Assembly: GCA_023423065.1 (NCBI GenBank)
Contig: JAFAGC010000092.1
Location: forward strand, 1-29,865
Direction of reading: 5' to 3'
Length of the DNA: 29,865 nucleotides
Source of the DNA: Pseudomonadota bacterium
Lineage (GTDB): Bacteria > Pseudomonadota > Gammaproteobacteria > Steroidobacterales > Steroidobacteraceae
Part shown: positions 17,801 through 23,388 of the stretch, one piece after another
Layout: the number at the start of each line of letters is the position of its first letter
Numbering within the stretch: the first letter of the stretch is position 1
Made by a program: the position numbers and the translations under genes
Notes under the pieces: generated by a model
Databases searched by the model: none
What the model was told of the DNA's origin: nothing
Seen by the model: only the letters and a program-made list of their open reading frames with translations

Positions 17801-17861
17801 ACCCGGCTCTGGTTCGCCCTCGAGGGCTCCAGCTCCGCGTTCCCGCGGTTTCGAACGTCAT
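11871..17861 (-). CDS. Giant exported DUF11/OmpA/beta-barrel surface protein
   Basis: Up to 1,996 residues. From the ATG at 17861: a hydrophobic signal segment at about 53-68 (cleavage near SVA-Q70); an N-terminal domain starting GTVVRNVGSVAYEHTG, similar to the small neighbours; a DUF11-type domain at about 402-525 (TGDFVQYTLNLRNNS, VDRLPAGARFRAGSLRLNG); an SdrD-B/carboxypeptidase-regulatory-like domain at about 537-600 (YGVTDENGRFHFEGLEPGTH); a second DUF11-like stretch at about 645-780; an OmpA-like domain at about 795-907 (AVGHADSQP, LSEARARTVAEYLA, NRRVDIVIE); an Ig-like segment at about 1062-1175; and then about 800 residues of alternating aromatic strands that look like an outer-membrane beta-barrel. 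All four cysteines (134, 235, 548, 607) precede the OmpA part. Probably outer-membrane anchored and peptidoglycan-tethered; substrate and role unknown. The first 50 residues read like structured leader RNA, and the only other in-frame starts are a CTG (codon 51) and a TTG (codon 55), so the start is uncertain. Confidence 0.88.
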   Translation of the reverse strand: MTFETAGTRSWSPRGRTRAGSRNNGYSHTEGGVATSYSAFGAFWSRINRALTRTLLFAAVLIVPAISVAQVTAPGTVVRNVGSVAYEHTGSAAQTVLSNEVRLAVEPLPSRAAIRLARYEAASQNSFPAGPTQCRMGAAFTALGAPAPQGAGALDPLSPIPLAETTVAHAGDPIFVSVVDLDRNRDAGLIDTVDVRVSARSTGDAEVLRLSETGPNTGVFVGYIQTATNAATEDCALQVERNSQLDATYVDPVDETDVVAADALVDPYGLVFDSQTGAPVDGARVRLINVATGLAADVFGDDGVSRYPSEMVTGQPVTDQGGTQYSMPAGVFRFPLVAPGSYRLEILPPGNFTFPSQRTIPDLQTLPGAPFNLQQGSFGNSFVVTAAPAVAVDVPLDPSGESLLLRKSAGQQIATTGDFVQYTLNLRNNSQSGAFSNVRIVDRLPAGARFRAGSLRLNGVRIADPQVAADGSSFTYLHPSLALGESIELRYVVEFTIAMRGMKDAINTAQAVAPGNVRSNEARSLVRMNEELFSQQGFIVGRVFEGACDADGREAPGVANVRVYLEDGRYGVTDENGRFHFEGLEPGTHTVQLDTLTIPDYLELAPCERMGQAGRGYSQFAELRPGTLWRSDFVLREKSAPTGDVAFEFRSELLPDPNGEGLAAHEARVEVNGVMTGNTRVMVMLPDGFEYVAGSATVDGRKVTDAREQVEGLGTPVVSVANGAVVARLGELAAGSKRAFRFETRATPSAGGELPVRAAVLFDSPAKSGLRTPPIESKLNRGSARYSRSQFSFAPRFDVMKTELLPSDESVLRAHIDAWRGARDITIRAVGHADSQPISGRNRAVFPDNYALSEARARTVAEYLARALNVPESRVQVIGRGADEPLKTGNDAASHAANRRVDIVIEGSRFEANAPLELARAGGETQRIDTTGIVLRGPGAAVSRNLRKTARENAPAPAAYDLATLAPGIRWLTPEDDATPAIASIKIAIQHEPGQKAELAINGRAVNALNYDGVALNPANTVALSRWRGVDLSDGDNTLAARIFDADGNVVWQQQRVVHYGGGPVRAEVDKDASKLVADGRTRPVIALRMFDQYGKAARAGTIATFSIDSPYRSWWEVEQLDDNQILATGSQQPQVEVGEGGLALIELEPTTVAGNAMLRVRFNERQSDEYKVWLAPAARDWILVGIAEGTAAYNTISGNMETATAADRAEGFEQDGRVAFFAKGRIKGDFLLTMAYDSAREKQAARDRIRGAIEPNRYYLLYGDGTEQRFEAATQGKLYLKIERRQFVALFGDFDTGFTVTELTKYNRSLSGLRGDFGGERVQVSGFAARTDTGLVQDELPGDGTSGLYRLSRSPIVIGSDKLRIEVRDRFEITRTIDSRELSRFIDYDLDYERGTIFFKQPVPSRDLDLNHVFIVADYEVRTGGDDETAAGLRVAGKFADDTLEIGANAIFEGAASGDTQVVGGDLTWRLTPETRVRAEIARSQSDDLARPDSSTAWLVEGKHVSEKLEARAWAREVDNGFGVGQQLTADTGTRAGGVDARYKFTDQFYLSGEVQHQTVLASDAKRLLVGTDLRMQRGIYNAGAGVRHVADEDASGDERVSDQAFVTASVDLFEGMFTLRGTADTTLGGHDASVDYPARSVIGLDYRLNGDTSLFVEYERSEGDQIEADVTRFGVRTRPWERTQVNSSISTQATEFGPRTFANFGLTQGFEWREHWAFDVGVDQTNTLRGPDLEPLNPNAPLASGSMTEDFFAAFVGASYRRELWQFTSRLEHRDSDTEERWSSTTGWYREPIEGHAMSVSLQAFDASALTGDATSAIGRFAWAFRPDSSKWIVFDRFEMKYDEERRALAASDSARIVNNLHANWQLNPNLQLGLQYGARYVASTFDGDQYSGISDILGFDLRRQLSRRFDLGVHAAALHSWESSLVDYSTGFDVGVTLAKNMWISLGYNFAGFRDDDFSASRHTAQGPYLKIRIKADQDTFKDLSLDSLRPSR
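17745..17771 (-). repeat. Perfect 11-bp inverted repeat at the 5' end of the giant gene
   Basis: GGCGGAGTAGC (17745-17755), a 5-nt loop and GCTACTCCGCC (17761-17771) form a perfect stem. It lies inside the reading frame as drawn from the ATG at 17861, ahead of the hydrophobic signal segment. A smaller stem, CCCG/CGGG around TTGTTG (17787-17800), lies just upstream of it in the transcript. No T-run follows. It may be a regulatory or processing hairpin in the leader or between the 373-aa gene and the giant gene. Confidence 0.7.
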
Positions 17862-17877
17862 GGCGTGGTTGGCGCCC

Positions 17878-18999
17878 TTAATTGATCGTCACGCGGAACG
17901 TCACGACGGCGATTTCCGCCGCGGTGGATCCCGGATTGATGACGCCCGCCGCCGCCGAGGGCGAGTTGATCGGGCCGCCCGACACGTACGGCATCACGCC
18001 ACCCACGTCCGAGACCGGCGCGCCGTTGAGCGTCGTCGAACCCGCGACATAGGTCGTGTTGGCCGGGATCGCTTCGAGCAGGCTCGCGCCGCTCGTCACG
18101 AGGCCGTTGTTCTGCACCGTGATCGTGTATTCGACCGTCGCGCCCGGGATCGCCTTGGCCTGGCCCGGAGCACTGAAGCCGTCGCTGATCACCACGGCCG
18201 ACTTGGTCACCGTGAGCGTGCCGACGAAGTACTGGTCGTACGCGAAGCTGACGCCGTCGTTGGCGACGTTGCCGTCGGTCGTACCGGTTTCGGCGAACAC
18301 CACGTCGACCACCGCCGGATTGTCCGCCGTCGCGGTCGCCGCCTCGAACGCCGCGCCGTTCGACGCATCCGTCGTGGGACGAACCACCAGGCGGATCGTC
18401 GACGCCGTGGCGTTGGCGGCCGCGGCCGGCGTATCCGCCAGCACGAACACGTACACGCACGCGTCCTCGGCGAGCTGCTCGACGTAGTTCTGCGTTTCAC
18501 CGGCGTAGGCCGGCGTCGTCATGGTCGCGGTCGAACAGGCGGCTCCGGACACTCGCGTGCTGAAGTTCTGCATGTCGAACGCGTCGGCGCGGCCGAACAG
18601 GTTGGCCAGCGGGTTCAGGTTGTCGGCCGAGAGGCCGAAGTCCTGCGGACCGTTGCTGGTGTTCGTCACGCGGAACACCGTGACGACGCTGGTCAGGCCG
18701 GGGCTCGAGACGGTCGCGGCGCCGTTGGTTTCCTCGGCGACGAACATCAGGCGCTTGTCGACCTTGAACGTGGTGTCGGCACCGCCAGCCGCGCCGGGCG
18801 TGGAATTGCCCGTCGGGGATGACCTGATGACCGTTTGCGGCACGCCGCTCACGCTGTAGCTGACGCTGGCCCGGTTGGTGATGTCCGTATCGAAGTTGGT
18901 ATCGGTGCCGGCCGCGAACGCGGACGGCGCCATACCAACCAGGCTCAGCGCGACCACGGCGAGACCGACTCGCCGTATCTGCTGATTGAACGATTGCAT
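17878..18999 (-). CDS. Exported DUF11-domain protein (373 aa)
   Basis: Predicted secreted or periplasmic protein. The signal peptide ends near AFA-AGT (residue 30). Next is an N-terminal motif TDITNRASVSYSVSG shared in type with the 329-aa and giant proteins, then a beta-rich middle (VTVFRVTNTSNGPQDFGLSAD) with two cysteines (GAACSTA and EDACVYV) that could form a disulfide. A C-terminal DUF11 domain runs from about 270 to 373 (PGATVEYTITVQNNG, AIPANTTYVAGSTTLNG). The chain stops right at the last predicted strand (TFRVTIN). The ATG at 18999 has an AGGAG about 6 nt upstream. Its stop is 16 nt before the giant ORF start. DUF11 (TIGR01451-type) domains occur in chlamydial OmcB and many surface proteins; no enzymatic motif is seen, so a structural or adhesive role is the guess. 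Confidence 0.85.
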   Translation of the reverse strand: MQSFNQQIRRVGLAVVALSLVGMAPSAFAAGTDTNFDTDITNRASVSYSVSGVPQTVIRSSPTGNSTPGAAGGADTTFKVDKRLMFVAEETNGAATVSSPGLTSVVTVFRVTNTSNGPQDFGLSADNLNPLANLFGRADAFDMQNFSTRVSGAACSTATMTTPAYAGETQNYVEQLAEDACVYVFVLADTPAAAANATASTIRLVVRPTTDASNGAAFEAATATADNPAVVDVVFAETGTTDGNVANDGVSFAYDQYFVGTLTVTKSAVVISDGFSAPGQAKAIPGATVEYTITVQNNGLVTSGASLLEAIPANTTYVAGSTTLNGAPVSDVGGVMPYVSGGPINSPSAAAGVINPGSTAAEIAVVTFRVTIN

Positions 19000-19050
19000 G
19001 GGTACTCCTCTCTCTATCTTTGAAACAAGATCAAACTACTCAAACGGGAA

Positions 19051-19560
19051 TCAGTTCAGCACCGCGCGGAAACGCGCGAACGCCGAGGCACCGGGCTGCA
19101 ACGCGTCGCGGAAAACCCAGCGGATGTGCTTGTATTCGTCGGCGCGCGCCTGGCGGGTCGCGCCAGCCTCGTTGACGGTGAGCTGGCCGTCGGCGGTGAA
19201 GGTCTTGCCGTCGAGCGAATAACTGATTTCGCTGCCGGGACCCGCCGCCGATTGGGCGACGTAGGTCATGTACGCGGGCACCGCGTTGTTGATGACCGCG
19301 TTCTCCGCAGGCTGCTTGCAGACGTTGTTGGCCGTGATCGTCCAGACGATTTCCGTGCCCGGCACGACCTTGGCGGCCGGCACGAGCTTCGTCGTCTTCT
19401 CGCCCTTCTCGTTCACCTCGACCTGTTCGATTTCGGCGGTGGACTTGAGGACGATGCAACCCTCTTTTGGAAAGTCCGAGGCCTGCGCCAGGGCCTGGGT
19501 GCCCGCGGCGCACGCGACGAGCGCGACGACCGCAACTAACTTCTGGATCCCCGATTTCAT
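19051..19560 (-). CDS. Small exported DUF11-like protein (169 aa)
   Basis: Signal peptide MKSGIQKLVAVVALVACAAG, cleaved near ALA-QA (residue 25), then a single beta-sandwich-like domain. PGTEIVWTITANNV (about 63-76) and NAVPAYMTYVAQSA match the opening and middle of a DUF11 domain, and the protein ends FARFRAVLN right after the final strand. Two mature-chain cysteines (EGCIVLK and NNVCKQ) may pair. I start it at the ATG 19560 because AAGGAG (19567-19572) lies 6 nt upstream; a longer in-frame reading to 19593 would overlap the upstream stop and spoil the signal peptide. Gaps of 29 nt to the 329-aa gene and 51 nt to the 373-aa gene suggest one operon. Function unknown. Confidence 0.85.
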   Translation of the reverse strand: MKSGIQKLVAVVALVACAAGTQALAQASDFPKEGCIVLKSTAEIEQVEVNEKGEKTTKLVPAAKVVPGTEIVWTITANNVCKQPAENAVINNAVPAYMTYVAQSAAGPGSEISYSLDGKTFTADGQLTVNEAGATRQARADEYKHIRWVFRDALQPGASAFARFRAVLN

Positions 19561-19589
19561 CTGTGTCTCCTTCACGATCTTCCCGGTGC

Positions 19590-20579
19590 TCAATTGATGG
19601 TCACGGCGAACTCGATCGTTTGCGATCCGCCCGCCTGGGTGAGGGTGCCGATCGCCACGCGCACGCGCGGCGTCGGTGTGGTTTCGTAGGTGCCCGCGTC
19701 GGCGTCCGCGCCGTCCGTGAGTGCGATGCTGTTGAGTCGCATCGAGCCCGGCACGTAGGTGGTGTTCGCCGGGATGTCGTCGCTGAAGACGGTGCTGAGC
19801 GCCGAGCCCGTGCCCGTCGCGCCGACGACGATCGTGTAGGTGATGCGCGCCCCCGGGACCGGGTGGCTGGTGTTGAACGGATCGAGCACTGCCTGGCTCT
19901 TCACGGCGGTCACGGAGACACCCGCAACCAGGTATTCGCCCACGCCGATGGCGCGCGCCCGCGTCGTGCCGACGACCGCGAACGTGTTGCCGACACCCAT
20001 GCCGATGTACGCGGTGCCGGGATCGCCGCTGCCGGTATTCGCCTCGGCGGCGAGGCTCGAGCGGCCGATGTTGCCGTCGACGACGGGCACCGGGATGTCG
20101 TTGACGACGAACACGTGGATGAACGCGTCCGCGTCGAGGGTCGGATCGTTGCTGCCGTTGTAGACCGCATCGGCGGGCGTCAGCGTGCCCGTGCCGTCGG
20201 TGTCGAGGTAGATAGAGGGCGCGGCGGCCGCGGGGTCGAAATTGTCGCCCGCGATCGCGTTGTCGAGCACCAGGTTGAAGGCTTCGGGACCGTTGCCGGT
20301 GTTCGTGACGCGGAAGCGCAGCACCTGCGCCGTCGATCCCGGGGCGACCGGCAGCGCCGCGGCCGGCGGCGTCACGACCACGTCGAGGATCTCGGCAACC
20401 GTGACGCTCGCGGTGGTGGAAGTCGCGCTCGCGTTGACCGCGCCGACGCTGTAGCTGACGGACGCAGTACTATCTATCGTCGTGCCCGCGGCGACGCCCA
20501 CCGCGCGCGCGGGGGCGGAAATCAGGGCGCAAGCGAGCACGATCGAGCCGGCACATGCCCAAGCCCGTAGGGAAAACAC
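19590..20579 (-). CDS. Exported DUF11-domain protein (329 aa), first gene of the surface operon
   Basis: Signal peptide with cleavage near ARA-VG (residue 26), then GTTIDSTASVSYSVGAVNAS, the N-terminal theme shared with the 373-aa and giant proteins, and LRFRVTNTGNGPEAFNLVLDN, which also has a counterpart in the 373-aa protein. A C-terminal DUF11 domain follows (about 235-329: PGARITYTIVVGATG, DDIPANTTYVPGSMRLNS), stopping at IEFAVTIN. There are no cysteines in the mature chain. It begins at GTG 20579 with a strong GGAGGAG (20588-20594) 8 nt upstream. It is the promoter-proximal gene of the surface operon, with a CRP-like site and a long palindrome in the 218-nt divergent gap toward phaC. The role is unknown; it is a paralogue of the 373-aa protein. 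Confidence 0.85.
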   Translation of the reverse strand: MFSLRAWACAGSIVLACALISAPARAVGVAAGTTIDSTASVSYSVGAVNASATSTTASVTVAEILDVVVTPPAAALPVAPGSTAQVLRFRVTNTGNGPEAFNLVLDNAIAGDNFDPAAAAPSIYLDTDGTGTLTPADAVYNGSNDPTLDADAFIHVFVVNDIPVPVVDGNIGRSSLAAEANTGSGDPGTAYIGMGVGNTFAVVGTTRARAIGVGEYLVAGVSVTAVKSQAVLDPFNTSHPVPGARITYTIVVGATGTGSALSTVFSDDIPANTTYVPGSMRLNSIALTDGADADAGTYETTPTPRVRVAIGTLTQAGGSQTIEFAVTIN

Positions 20580-20651
20580 TTTGATTACTCCTCCGAATCC
20601 TCGAGTCCCGGTCGCGCTTCCACCCGGGACCGACTCCGGATGGAAGCGCCA

Positions 20652-20672
20652 AACTCATGACGTTCATGAGTT
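20652..20672. promoter_or_regulatory. Perfect 9-3-9 palindrome in the divergent gap
   Basis: AACTCATGA (20652-20660), CGT and TCATGAGTT (20664-20672) form a perfect inverted repeat of 21 bp. It lies about 73 nt upstream of the 329-aa gene start and 125 nt upstream of phaC. If the surface operon starts near 20685, the palindrome falls at about +14 to +34, either as a repressor operator or as a leader hairpin. The regulator is not identifiable from sequence alone. Confidence 0.65.
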
Positions 20673-20691
20673 AGGGCTCTCGCTGCGGTGC

Positions 20692-20697
20692 ATAATA
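20692..20697 (-). promoter_or_regulatory. Candidate -10 of the surface operon
   Basis: TATTAT on the minus strand (20697-20692) is a 5/6 match to a sigma70 -10. No -35 is recognisable at 16-18 nt, but the CRP-like site is centred about 42.5 nt upstream of the implied start (near 20685). That is the geometry of a class II CRP-activated promoter, where a poor -35 is usual. Confidence 0.45.
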
Positions 20698-20719
20698 GAA
20701 AGGGAAGCCCTTAGGTCCC

Positions 20720-20735
20720 TGTGATTGGAATCACG
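20720..20735. promoter_or_regulatory. CRP/Vfr-like binding site
   Basis: TGTGATTGGAATCACG matches the CRP consensus TGTGA-N6-TCACA at 9 of 10 specified bases, with perfect dyad GTGATT-GG-AATCAC. An FNR/Anr-type regulator (TTGAT-N4-ATCAA) would fit less well. It is centred between 20727 and 20728, well placed for the surface operon on the minus strand and 52-53 nt upstream of a candidate phaC start site. Confidence 0.6.
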
Positions 20736-20744
20736 CGCACCCTG

Positions 20745-20773
20745 TCGCCACTGGGATACAGATCACATATAAC
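20745..20773 (+). promoter_or_regulatory. Candidate phaC promoter
   Basis: TCGCCA (20745-20750), a 17-nt spacer and TATAAC (20768-20773) give a moderate sigma70-like promoter. It would start transcription near 20780, just ahead of the phaC Shine-Dalgarno GGAG (20788-20791). Confidence 0.4.
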
Positions 20774-20797
20774 GACGACGGTCCTCCGGAGAGATCC

Positions 20798-22564
20798 ATG
20801 GCAGGCAGGAAAAACCGCTCCGAGCGTGAACGGCCGCAAGAAATAGCGCTCAAGGAAGGCCCCGGCGCGGCCGATAGGGACAGTCAGCCGGAGCTCGAAC
20901 GAGACGCTGCGACCGACGCCGCCGAACAGATCCTCGGGGCGAATCCCTTGTTGGGGCTGGACCGGGACGAGTTGCTGGACGCCGCCCGCCGGCTCCTGAA
21001 GCTCATGACCCTGAAACCGCAGGTGCTCGTGGAGGAGAACCTCGCCTTCGGGCGCGAACTCGTGGCCATCACGCTCGGCCAATCGAAGATCGCCGCCGAT
21101 CCGCGCGACCGGCGTTTCAGTCACCCCGTCTGGCAGAAGAGCGGCTACTACAAGCGGCTCATGCAGGGCTTCGTCGCGTGGCGCGACATGCTGAACCGCG
21201 TGCTCGATCGCGCGGACACCACGACGGACGATCGCGAGCGCGCGCGCTTCGTGCTGCAGCTCTTCACCGAAACCTTCGCGCCCACCAACTCCCCGCTCGG
21301 CAATCCCGGCGCCCTGCAACGCATCACCGAGACGCGCGGCAAGAGTCTGCTCTGGGGCCTGCAGAATTTCGTCGACGACCTGCTGAACAACGCGGGCATG
21401 CCGCGCCAGGTGGACGAGCGCAAGTTCCAGGTCGGCCGCAATCTCGCGACGACGCCCGGCGCGGTGGTTCATCGCGGCGAAGTGTTCGAGCTCATCCAGT
21501 ACGCGCCGCAGACACAGTCCGTCCATCGCCGGCCGCTGCTCATCGTTCCGCCGCAGATCAACAAGTACTACGCGACCGACCTCGCGCCGGGACGCAGCTT
21601 CGCCGAATACGCCGTGCAACACGGCATCCAGACGTTCTGCATCAGCTGGCGCAATCCCACCGCCGCGCAACGCGACTGGAACATGGAAACGTACCTGACC
21701 GCCTGCAAGCAGGCGATCGACATCGCGTGCGAGATCACCGGCTCCGACAAGGTCAACACGATGGCGGCCTGCGCGGGCGGGTTCACGCTCGCAACGCTGC
21801 TCGGACACCTCGCGGCGAAGGGTGAACCCAAGGTGGCGAGCGCCACCCTGCTCGTCACCGTGCTCGACACCTCGGCGCCCACCTTGTTAGGCCAGTTCGC
21901 GTCGCGCTCGGGCGTCGCGGCGACGATCAAGAAGACGCGCCACAACGGCGTGCTCGAAGGCAGCGAGATGTCGCGCGTATTCGCCTGGCTGCGGCCCAAC
22001 GACCTCGTCTGGCTGTTCGTCGCGAACAATTGGGTCATGGGCAACCGGCCCCCCGCATTCGACATCCTCTACTGGAACTCCGACACGACGCGCCTGCCCG
22101 CGGAATTCCACGCGGACCTGCTCAGGATGTTCATGGACAATCCCCTTGCGCAGCCCGGTCGCATCGAAGCGCTCGGCACGCCGATCGACATGTCGAAGGT
22201 CGACGTGCCGGCGTACGTCGTCGCGGGAGTGACCGACCACATCACGCCGTGGCAGGCGTGTTACCAGTCGAAGAACGTCCTGAAGGGAAAGATCGATTTC
22301 GTGTTGTCCTCGAGCGGCCACATCCAGAGCATCGTGAATCCGCCGGCCAATCCGAAGGCGAAGTATTTCCTCAACGGTGAATTGCCCGAGGACGCGGAAG
22401 CCTGGCGCGCGGGCGCCATCGAGCACATCGGCAGCTGGTGGGAACACTGGAGTGAGTGGTATCGCCAGCACGGCGACGGCGAAGTGCCCGCGCCGAAGAC
22501 GCTGGGAAGCGCGCGATACGGCGCCGGGGATCCGGCGCCCGGGCGCTACGTCCACCAAAGATGA
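20798..22564 (+). CDS. phaC: Class II poly(3-hydroxyalkanoate) synthase PhaC
   Basis: Polymerises (R)-3-hydroxyacyl-CoA into storage polyester on intracellular granules. The 588 residues follow Pseudomonas class II synthases along their length: NPLLGLDRDELLDAARR (49-65), RPLLIVPPQINKYY (245-258), SWRNPTAAQRDW (283-294), GVLEGSEMSRVFAWLRPNDL (384-403), FDILYWNSDTTRLPAEFH (421-438) and the C-terminus YGAGDPAPGRYVHQR. The catalytic triad is C325 in the lipase-like box, D480 (VTDHITPW) and H508 (SSSGHIQS). The box reads A-A-C-A-G rather than G-x-C-x-G; the first Gly is replaced by Ala324-1. The ATG at 20798 has GGAG 6 nt upstream. Medium-chain-length substrate preference is inferred from class. 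phaZ follows by an ATGA overlap; the gene is divergent from the surface operon. Confidence 0.96.
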   Translation: MAGRKNRSERERPQEIALKEGPGAADRDSQPELERDAATDAAEQILGANPLLGLDRDELLDAARRLLKLMTLKPQVLVEENLAFGRELVAITLGQSKIAADPRDRRFSHPVWQKSGYYKRLMQGFVAWRDMLNRVLDRADTTTDDRERARFVLQLFTETFAPTNSPLGNPGALQRITETRGKSLLWGLQNFVDDLLNNAGMPRQVDERKFQVGRNLATTPGAVVHRGEVFELIQYAPQTQSVHRRPLLIVPPQINKYYATDLAPGRSFAEYAVQHGIQTFCISWRNPTAAQRDWNMETYLTACKQAIDIACEITGSDKVNTMAACAGGFTLATLLGHLAAKGEPKVASATLLVTVLDTSAPTLLGQFASRSGVAATIKKTRHNGVLEGSEMSRVFAWLRPNDLVWLFVANNWVMGNRPPAFDILYWNSDTTRLPAEFHADLLRMFMDNPLAQPGRIEALGTPIDMSKVDVPAYVVAGVTDHITPWQACYQSKNVLKGKIDFVLSSSGHIQSIVNPPANPKAKYFLNGELPEDAEAWRAGAIEHIGSWWEHWSEWYRQHGDGEVPAPKTLGSARYGAGDPAPGRYVHQR

Positions 22565-23388
22565 GTACGCCGCAGGTCGAATACGTCGAGGTCGATGGCA
22601 TCAACCTGCGAATCGCCACCCAGCACGGCCGCGCCAGACCGCCGCTGCTGCTGTTCAACGGCATCGGCGCGAACCTCGAGTTGTGTTTTCCGTTCATGGA
22701 GGCGATGGCCGAGCGGGAGATCCTGATCTTCGATGTGCCCGGGGTGGGTCGGTCGCAGATGAGCTGGCGGCCGCGCCGCTTTTCGGGACTGGCGCGACTC
22801 GCGCGCAAACTACTCGACCGCCTCGGTTACCAGGTCGTCGACGTCATCGGCGTCTCCTGGGGCGGCGCGCTCGCGCAGCAGTTCGCGCGGCAATACCCGG
22901 ATCGCTGCCGGCGACTGGTTCTCGCGGCGACTTCGCCCGGCGCGGTCATGGTGCCGGGCCGTCCTTCGGCGTTGTCGAAGATGATCACGCCGAAGCGTTA
23001 CCTCTCGCCTACCTACATGCAGAAGGCGGCCGGCGACATCTACGGCGGCGAGGCGCGCCGCGATCCGAAGATCATGTCGGCCCACACCTCGCGGATCATC
23101 GCGCCGCAGTTCATGGGATACATCTATCAACTGCTGGCCGGCATGGGCTGGACCAGCATTCACTGGCTCCACAAGATCCGACAGCCGACGCTCATCATGG
23201 CGGGCGCGGACGATCCACTCGTTCCGCCGGTCAATTCGCGGATCATCTCCCTGCTCGTCCCGAACAACCGCCTGTTCGTCGTCCCGGGGGGCGGACACCT
23301 CTTCATGCTTCATTCGCTCGAGAAGGTGGTCCCGGTGATCCGCGAGTTCCTGGATTCGGAATCCCCTCTCGACGCGCATTCTCCCTGA
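22561..23388 (+). CDS. phaZ: Intracellular mcl-PHA depolymerase PhaZ
   Basis: Alpha/beta hydrolase that releases 3-hydroxyacids from stored medium-chain-length PHA. The 275-residue product matches Pseudomonas PhaZ closely in pattern: LLLFNGIGANLELCFPFMEA (29-48, oxyanion region), FDVPGVGRS, the nucleophile elbow IGVSWGGALAQQFA with S99, GAVMVPGRP (127-135), YGGEARRDP, GMGWTSIHWLHKIRQPTL (194-211), then D218 (GADDPL) and H246 (GGGHLF) completing the triad. I start at ATG 22561, which overlaps the phaC stop as ATGA and gives the family N-terminus; a longer in-frame reading lies inside phaC. Having synthase and depolymerase translationally coupled ensures turnover of the granules. Unlike the Pseudomonas locus, no second synthase (phaC2) or phaD follows. 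Confidence 0.95.
   Translation: MSTPQVEYVEVDGINLRIATQHGRARPPLLLFNGIGANLELCFPFMEAMAEREILIFDVPGVGRSQMSWRPRRFSGLARLARKLLDRLGYQVVDVIGVSWGGALAQQFARQYPDRCRRLVLAATSPGAVMVPGRPSALSKMITPKRYLSPTYMQKAAGDIYGGEARRDPKIMSAHTSRIIAPQFMGYIYQLLAGMGWTSIHWLHKIRQPTLIMAGADDPLVPPVNSRIISLLVPNNRLFVVPGGGHLFMLHSLEKVVPVIREFLDSESPLDAHSP

Noticed and set aside
20470..20667. Small minus-strand frame of 65 codons crossing the divergent gap
   Set aside because: It overlaps the 329-aa gene in another frame, begins inside the 9-3-9 palindrome and has no RBS.
20720..20735. FNR/Anr box instead of a CRP box
   Set aside because: The outer bases are G and C (GTGAT...ATCAC) rather than TTGAT...ATCAA; the CRP consensus fits better, although a CRP/FNR-family relative remains possible.
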